From positions 310,001-374,000 of the forward strand of contig JAIYDL010000016.1 of the NCBI GenBank assembly GCA_027487515.1: a DNA stretch of 64,000 nt, given 5' to 3'. The stretch's first letter is position 1, and the number at the start of each line of letters is the position of its first letter. This document shows positions 59,438-64,000 of the stretch, in pieces. The notes below the pieces were generated by a model. The model worked only from the letters and a program-made list of their open reading frames with translations, was not told where the DNA came from and made no database searches. Source of the stretch: Pseudomonadota bacterium (GTDB lineage: Bacteria; Bdellovibrionota; Bacteriovoracia; Bacteriovoracales; Bacteriovoracaceae). The position numbers and the translations under genes were made by a program.

Positions 59438-60271
59438 ATGAAGTTTCTTGCTGTTTCTTTCCTCGTCACCCTGTCCTTCGCCGCCAGGGCCCAGTCCTAC
59501 GTGATCATGGAGAACGGGATCGTCGTGACCACCGATACCACGGGCCTCACCTACGACTTCGGTCACTTCGCCTACCCGCAGAAGATTACCCTCAAAGGTG
59601 GCCAGTACTTCGTCGAAGACGGAACCGTCCTCGCCACCATTGACGAAACGGGACTCCTCTTCCGGAAGTACGAGCTGATCCCAGAGAAGATCCTCGGCAA
59701 GGGGCTCAATTACTTCCTCTCTTCAGAGGGAGTGGCCTACGCGATCGACCGTAAGGGGAGCGTGAAGATCTCCGAGTTCGAAGTGTTCCGGAGCGCGGTC
59801 AACTTCGGGGGAACATTCTTTACCGTGCCCCGGAGCCCGGGACTCCCGGCCCTTGATCTGTACGTCGTCACGAGTGACGGTGTGATTCAGAAGACAGAGC
59901 TCGAGTTTCAAGAGCGGGAGATCGTCGAATTCGGGGGCACGTATTTCATGACCAATCGAGGGGTCCTCCACACCGTTGGAGCAGATGGCTCTGTCCACCT
60001 CGAGACCGCCAGCCGAATCGGAGTTCTCCAGCGCCGTGGGGGGAACTACTTCGTAGACTCAGCGGGGTTACTCTACACCGTCACTGATACCGGCAAGGTC
60101 ATGCTCCCGGCCCTTCCGGTCTCCCTGCGACTTTCGACGGTTCACCGGTTCGGATCGAACTACTTCATCGATCAGGCCGGACGGCTCTTCGTCGTGGATC
60201 GGTGGGGAAGCATCTTCGAGAAGCCCATGCGCGACCACGATTTCCGCCAAGCCAAGGTGATCTCTCTCTAG
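59438..60271 (+). CDS. Secreted repeat protein, tandem paralogue 2
   Basis: 277 residues with a signal peptide (1-18). It has the same order of repeats as paralogue 1 (GGQYFVED, GLNYFLS, GGTFFTV, GGTYFMT, GGNYFVDSAGLLYTV, GSNYFIDQAGRLFVVD) and nearly the same length. The ends differ (RQAKVISL here; RGARILFNR there). It begins 171 nt downstream behind AAGGAGAT. The two likely arose by tandem duplication of a complete gene. Function unknown. Confidence 0.82.
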   Translation: MKFLAVSFLVTLSFAARAQSYVIMENGIVVTTDTTGLTYDFGHFAYPQKITLKGGQYFVEDGTVLATIDETGLLFRKYELIPEKILGKGLNYFLSSEGVAYAIDRKGSVKISEFEVFRSAVNFGGTFFTVPRSPGLPALDLYVVTSDGVIQKTELEFQEREIVEFGGTYFMTNRGVLHTVGADGSVHLETASRIGVLQRRGGNYFVDSAGLLYTVTDTGKVMLPALPVSLRLSTVHRFGSNYFIDQAGRLFVVDRWGSIFEKPMRDHDFRQAKVISL

Positions 60272-60280
60272 CGATGGAGA

Positions 60281-60302
60281 GGCCCTGCGGGATCGCAGGG
60301 CC
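60281..60302. other. Hairpin between convergent genes
   Basis: GGCCCTGCG-GGAT-CGCAGGGCC, a perfect 9-bp stem, between the second repeat protein and the EF-hand lipoprotein. No T tract follows, so it may act in RNA processing or as a weak terminator for either gene. Confidence 0.6.
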
Positions 60303-60312
60303 CTGATCCCAG

Positions 60313-61092
60313 CTATCGGCCCGTGGCCGTAGCGCCGGTGGTTGTGCCTGTGCCAACAGCAGTCGATGGGGTGCCGTCGTCCTGCACACGGCTGATTGTC
60401 CCGCAGGCGATCGGCAGGGTGGCCTCAGGTGCTAGGCCTTCAATCGTTCCAATGGTCGCAGGAAGGTTCGCTGCTGCAGGAACACCGTGAATGATGACAG
60501 TTCGACCTTCGAGGTTGAGAAGCTCTCCCTCTGACAGCTTGACGACCGGGTCATCGGGGATAGTGTCCTCTGCTCGAAGGTCAGCGATCATGGTCGCCAG
60601 AGTCGCTCGACGAGTGTAGCGGTAAGCCCCGGCACGGTTAGCACTCGGAGTGGTCATCCCACCGTCCGCTTGAGTGTTCAAGTTGCCATCGAGTGGGACG
60701 AGGATCGCACCGTACGAAGGGATCCCCTCGAGAACGTCAATGAAGCCGTCACCGTTAGCGTCCTGGGCCGCCGTCGGGCAAGTGGCCGCGCTATGTATGT
60801 GCTGGAGGTGGGAGATCTGCGCAGGTGTCCCGGCCATGTCGAGCTGAATCTGAAAGCTCTGATCGGTGATGAGGATTGTCCCAGTTCCGGTAGAAGCATT
60901 TCCGGCGACGCCAGGGTTGAGAGTTTGAAACGTCACGGTGTAGTTCCCCTGATCTACCTGCTCCTCTTGCTGGGGTTGTTCCTGCTGCCGCGGCGAGCTC
61001 GAGTCGTCGTCATCGTTGCTTCCGCAGGACACTGCTGCGATCACACAAGTTCCGAGGACGAGTGGTGTCCAGATCTTATTTTGCTTCATCAT
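60313..61092 (-). CDS. Lipoprotein with EF-hand-like calcium loop
   Basis: 259 residues. Lipoprotein signal ending in VSC (Cys23), then a low-complexity Asp/Ser/Gln-rich linker (about 24-46). The middle domain has HLQHIHSAATCP (near 95-106), which recalls CHRD-like domains, and a full EF-hand loop DANGDGFIDVLE near 111-122 with Asp1, Asn3, Asp5, Asp9 and Glu12. It may bind Ca2+ and another metal. The end is Gly/Thr-rich. Starts behind AAGGAGTC. Confidence 0.78.
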   Translation of the reverse strand: MMKQNKIWTPLVLGTCVIAAVSCGSNDDDDSSSPRQQEQPQQEEQVDQGNYTVTFQTLNPGVAGNASTGTGTILITDQSFQIQLDMAGTPAQISHLQHIHSAATCPTAAQDANGDGFIDVLEGIPSYGAILVPLDGNLNTQADGGMTTPSANRAGAYRYTRRATLATMIADLRAEDTIPDDPVVKLSEGELLNLEGRTVIIHGVPAAANLPATIGTIEGLAPEATLPIACGTISRVQDDGTPSTAVGTGTTTGATATGR

Positions 61093-61244
61093 GACTCCTT
61101 GTTTTTGAAAGTGCTTTCTTGCACAACCATTATTGCAGCCTCTCTAAGCAACTCATGTGCCGGCCCCTCGTGGAGGTGAGCTTCTTTGGCGGCAGTGGTA
61201 GCGCCGCGCGACGGGCAATTAAAGGACAATCAAATGGGGTGTGA

Positions 61245-61610
61245 CTAGAGAAGCTTCAAGTGTGCTGCGAGGGGACCGAACTCGTTCCGGAGCTCGGCAA
61301 AGTTGCCAGCGTGGTCAATGACGAGGATTTCATTCTGCGGACCGAGGTCACTTTTAAAGAGTGTGAGGTAGCTTCCGATTTCTTGCGCCCGGAGTTCGTT
61401 TAGGATCATGACGTAAAGAGGCTTCGCAAAATTGCGACCTACCACGACTTGGCTACTCAGGCCCGCCGATGCACGAAGGTTCGCTGTGAGAAGGCCATCG
61501 AGCAGGTAATCGAGCTCTCGGTAGACCGGGGTCTCGGTGCTCAGGTCGCTCTTCGCGAGCCAGACGATGCCACTCGTGAGGGGGGTCACTTGCCCCGCCA
61601 AGTTAGTCAT
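61245..61610 (-). CDS. Small protein of unknown function downstream of nusB
   Basis: 121 residues without a signal peptide or cysteines. The region SGIVWLAKSDLSTETPVYRELDYLLDG is followed by a β-strand-rich C-terminus with VIDHAGNFAEL. No recognised family. The ATG at 61610 overlaps the end of nusB by 8 nt, so it belongs to the nrdR-nusB operon. Confidence 0.7.
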   Translation of the reverse strand: MTNLAGQVTPLTSGIVWLAKSDLSTETPVYRELDYLLDGLLTANLRASAGLSSQVVVGRNFAKPLYVMILNELRAQEIGSYLTLFKSDLGPQNEILVIDHAGNFAELRNEFGPLAAHLKLL

Positions 61611-62055
61611 GGCGATTGAGTTCCTGCTTGTAAACGCTGTCGAGGATTCCATTCAGGAAAGCCCCGGACTCCTTGGTGGAGTATTTCTTCCCGAGTTCGA
61701 TCGCTTCGTTGATGACGATTTTTCCCGAGACTTCCGGATGATACTTCAGCTCGTAGATCGCAAGGATGAAGATCGTGTGCTCGATCTTGGAAATGCGGGA
61801 GAGTTTCCAGTTCTTCAGGTATTTTACGATGATGGTCTCGAGCTCCTGGTGGTGCTTGAGGATGCCCTTGACCATGGTGGCCACGTAGGCCTGAGCTTCG
61901 GTGTCAAGGTCGATGCCGAGAGTCTGCTTGAACTCCTGGACGCGTTGGAAGATCTCGGTCGTTTCGAGGTTCTTCTTTTGCTCTGAGAACGCCGGAAGCT
62001 GGAAGTGGTAAAGGAACTGGAGGCAGAACTCTCGGGCCTCGCGCTTAGTGCTCAC
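61603..62055 (-). CDS. nusB: Transcription antitermination factor NusB
   Basis: NusB binds boxA RNA with NusE to prevent termination in rRNA operons. The 150-residue protein has the NusB start KREAREFCLQFLY (near 4-16) and the C-terminal helix VINEAIELGKKYSTKESGAFLNGILD (near 112-137). It overlaps nrdR by 11 nt. The nrdR-nusB order is a known arrangement, often with rib genes that are absent here. Confidence 0.95.
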   Translation of the reverse strand: MSTKREAREFCLQFLYHFQLPAFSEQKKNLETTEIFQRVQEFKQTLGIDLDTEAQAYVATMVKGILKHHQELETIIVKYLKNWKLSRISKIEHTIFILAIYELKYHPEVSGKIVINEAIELGKKYSTKESGAFLNGILDSVYKQELNRHD

Positions 62056-62545
62056 GGCTGTCGTCCTTCGGTTGTACGGGCATTATTTTATACTGGGTGT
62101 ACTCATCGTGCTTGAGCTCATTAACGAATTCGTCGACGTCTTGGAACTTGCGGTAAACCGCCGCAAAGCGGATGTAGGCGACCGGATCCAGATGCCGAAG
62201 GTACATCATCACGAGATTACCGATTTCCTTACTCTGAAGTTCTTTGTCAGAAATATCCAGGATGGCTTTTTCGATGTTACTGATGACTCGCTCTATCTGA
62301 AGGGCAGAGATGGGTCTCTTCTCAACGGCCTTCTCAATTCCCTTGAGGATCTTGTCTTGCTGATAGGGTTCACGCCTGCCGTCGCGCTTGATGACCATTG
62401 GCATGGCGAGTTCTACGGTTTCAAAGGTTGTGAAGCGTTTTTGGCAGCTCTCGCATTTCCTACGGCGTCTTATGACGCAGCCTTCTTCGAGGTTCCTCGA
62501 ATCCAAAACTTTCGTATCCGGGGCCGAGCAATAGGGACACTTCAT
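62045..62545 (-). CDS. nrdR: Transcriptional repressor NrdR
   Basis: NrdR represses ribonucleotide reductase genes in response to ATP/dATP. The 166-residue protein has the zinc ribbon CPYC (near 3-6) and CESC (near 31-34), and the ATP-cone from about residue 48 (VIKRDGRREPYQQDKILKGI). The C-terminal tail is slightly longer than in E. coli. The start ATG lies 14 nt from a palindrome that resembles an NrdR box. Confidence 0.95.
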   Translation of the reverse strand: MKCPYCSAPDTKVLDSRNLEEGCVIRRRRKCESCQKRFTTFETVELAMPMVIKRDGRREPYQQDKILKGIEKAVEKRPISALQIERVISNIEKAILDISDKELQSKEIGNLVMMYLRHLDPVAYIRFAAVYRKFQDVDEFVNELKHDEYTQYKIMPVQPKDDSREH

Positions 62546-62558
62546 AATGCAGACCTAT

Positions 62559-62570
62559 ACTATATCTAGT
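62559..62570 (-). promoter_or_regulatory. Possible nrdR promoter/NrdR-box
   Basis: ACTATATCTAGT is a dyad similar to the core of the NrdR box; the minus-strand -10 TATAGT lies within it (62564-62559), and no clear -35 is visible. A second weaker match lies at 62593. The spacing (34 bp) is outside the usual 31-32, so confidence is low. Confidence 0.35.
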
Positions 62571-62684
62571 GGTTAACCCTCACAGTTTTAGCACTATACC
62601 CTCAAGATAGGAAGCTAAATGACCGATTTTGGGCATCTCTGAGGAGAGGGAATTAACCCCTCTCCTCAGGAATTCAAACCTCTG

Positions 62685-62939
62685 TTATCGTTGCGTTTTT
62701 TCGCACTGACCTTCGATCCAAGTTTTGTGCCCATGGCATTCAGCTTCGCAGGAGTTTCCAAAACTTTGCCCGTTAGCGCACACAGGTCTAAAGATCTTCA
62801 TGCAGTAACAGGGCTGCACAGTGTAGGGACTCACTGGTTTGGCGTCACTTTCTCCGGCAGCCTCTATGGGATCTGCGGCCTTCTCTTTGGTCATGGACCC
62901 ACAAGAACTCAGGAGGGCCAGGAGGAGGAAATACTTCAT
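62685..62939 (-). CDS. Kazal-type protease-inhibitor lipoprotein
   Basis: 84 residues. Lipoprotein signal ending in SSC (Cys13), a charged linker, then a Kazal-like domain with six cysteines: C-Y-C, PVCANGQSFGNSCEAECHG and GQC (about 44-79). The VCxxGxxxxNxCxxxC spacing matches Kazal inhibitors of serine proteases. Placed at the cell surface or periplasm it could block a host, prey or self protease. It lies 9 nt upstream of glyA's stop on the same strand. Confidence 0.83.
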   Translation of the reverse strand: MKYFLLLALLSSCGSMTKEKAADPIEAAGESDAKPVSPYTVQPCYCMKIFRPVCANGQSFGNSCEAECHGHKTWIEGQCEKTQR

Positions 62940-62948
62940 CGGTGATCC

Positions 62949-64000
62949 TTATTTGTAGACCGGAAATTTTCTGCAGAGCTCGTGGACCGCACCTTTAACG
63001 TCTCGAAGGACTCCCTCGTTCTGCGGATTTCTCAAGGCCCGGACGATCAATTCTGCCATGAGCTTTGTTTCCTGTTCCCGGAACCCGCGGGTGGTCACTG
63101 CCGGAGTACCGAGGCGGATGCCGGACGTGACGAACGGTGACCGCTTATCATTCGGCACCATGTTCTTGTTGCAGGTGATGTCCACGCGCTCGAGCACTTC
63201 GCCCGCTTCTTTCCCGGACATGTTCACCGAGTCGGTTTTCACGAGGAGTAAGTGGTTATCGGTGCCTCCAGAGACGAGGTCGATCCCGTGCTCCAGCAGC
63301 GTATTTGCCAGAGTCTTTGCGTTCCGTACAACCTGCTCTTGGTAGCTCCGGAACTCCGGAGCAAGCGCCTCCTTGAAAGCGACGGCCTTCCCAGCGATGA
63401 CGTGCTCGAGCGGACCGCCTTGGATGCCCGGGAAGATGAGCGAGTTGAACTTTTTCCCAAGCTCTTCACTATTGGTGAGGATGATCCCCCCCCGCGGGCC
63501 CCGGAGTGTCTTATGAGTCGTAGACGTCACCACATCCGCGTATCCCATGGGCGTCGGATGGACCCCTGCCGCGATGAGGCCCGCGATGTGGGCCATGTCG
63601 ACCATGAAGATAGCGTCGATGGACTTTGCGATCGCTGAGAATTTTTCAAAGTCGATGATCCGCGGGTACGCCGAAGCCCCAGCGATGATCATCCGAGGTC
63701 GCTCTTTGCGGGCGATCTCTTCTAGACGGTTGTAGTCGATGGTTTCAGTCTTGGGGTCAAGCCCGTAATGGAGCGCGCGGAAAAGCTTTCCAGAGAAGTT
63801 CACCGGGGACCCGTGGGTGAGGTGTCCGCCCTGGGCCAGGTCCATTCCTAGGAACGTATCCCCCGGGGACATGGTGGCAAGGTAGACGGCCATGTTCGCC
63901 TGTGAACCGGAGTGTGGCTGGACGTTGGCGAAACCGGCGTTGAAGATTTTTTTGAGCCGTTCGATGGCGAGAGTCTCGATCTCGTCGACGAACTCACATC
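62949..64000 (-). CDS. glyA: Serine hydroxymethyltransferase, N-terminus cut by window edge
   Basis: GlyA converts serine and tetrahydrofolate to glycine and methylene-THF. The frame is open from the right edge (in-frame residues [15 protein letters not shown]) to the stop at 62949. [15 protein letters not shown] is the family signature, and [13 protein letters not shown] contains the PLP lysine. About 350 of ~415 residues are present. The Kazal lipoprotein gene follows it, then nrdR and nusB. Confidence 0.95.
   Translation of the reverse strand, partial: CEFVDEIETLAIERLKKIFNAGFANVQPHSGSQANMAVYLATMSPGDTFLGMDLAQGGHLTHGSPVNFSGKLFRALHYGLDPKTETIDYNRLEEIARKERPRMIIAGASAYPRIIDFEKFSAIAKSIDAIFMVDMAHIAGLIAAGVHPTPMGYADVVTSTTHKTLRGPRGGIILTNSEELGKKFNSLIFPGIQGGPLEHVIAGKAVAFKEALAPEFRSYQEQVVRNAKTLANTLLEHGIDLVSGGTDNHLLLVKTDSVNMSGKEAGEVLERVDITCNKNMVPNDKRSPFVTSGIRLGTPAVTTRGFREQETKLMAELIVRALRNPQNEGVLRDVKGAVHELCRKFPVYK

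Noticed and set aside
1..64000. tRNA, rRNA, CRISPR, insertion sequences or att sites
   Set aside because: No cloverleaf with a TTCGANTC arm, no regularly spaced repeats and no transposase or integrase gene seen on either strand.

Overview
The window looks like chromosomal DNA of a Gram-negative, GC-rich, non-enteric proteobacterium-like organism. Many short signal-peptide and lipoprotein genes of unknown role, RapA, GreB, PilT, OxyR, Bfr/Bfd, DUF4105 and DUF3015 proteins and a LexA with an unusual operator would fit the Bdellovibrionota (predatory bacteria and relatives). That placement is inference from gene content, not from a marker gene. I see no rRNA, tRNA, CRISPR array, insertion sequence or prophage. 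Most genes use ATG with a clear GGAG-type ribosome site; GTG and TTG starts occur mainly where a start overlaps the preceding stop.

Layout. 1-5 kb: a TlpA-like secreted thioredoxin (cut by the edge) and a rapA-thioredoxin-small protein-GNAT operon. 5-10 kb: secreted proteins of unknown role, including an HExxH/DUF4105 protein, and two long non-coding gaps that share a related element. 9.7-13.8 kb: lexA with a direct-repeat operator and two tiny downstream genes, a radical SAM protein, an SRPBCC protein and greB. 14-22 kb: an oxidoreductase/solute-binding/aldehyde dehydrogenase operon, then the zinc protease/7TM/ATP-grasp operon. 22-32 kb: dus, a phospholipase D-like protein, bfr-bfd, Nudix and esterase genes, a second DUF4105 protein and a VanX-type dipeptidase. 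32-43 kb: a SelO-like protein with a S51 peptidase, clsB-ybhP, pilT, an LtaS-like sulfatase-fold enzyme, aroC-lipB-lipA.

43-64 kb: ABC ATPase and DMT genes, oxyR, rarD-MFS-astD, DUF1338, a six-gene YceI/cytochrome/barrel operon, astA with a class III aminotransferase, a fused 2-oxoacid dehydrogenase E1, a tandem pair of secreted repeat proteins, an EF-hand lipoprotein, nusB, nrdR, a Kazal-type lipoprotein and glyA (cut by the edge).

The best candidates for undescribed biology are the YceI/cytochrome/β-barrel operon (49.8-53.5 kb), the lexA region with a 29-residue membrane protein (9.7-10.8 kb), the SelO-like/S51 pair (32.4-34.9 kb) and the tandem repeat proteins (58.4-60.3 kb). Several genes too short for routine calling were found by hand at 9736, 14315, 18630, 31248 and 49815.
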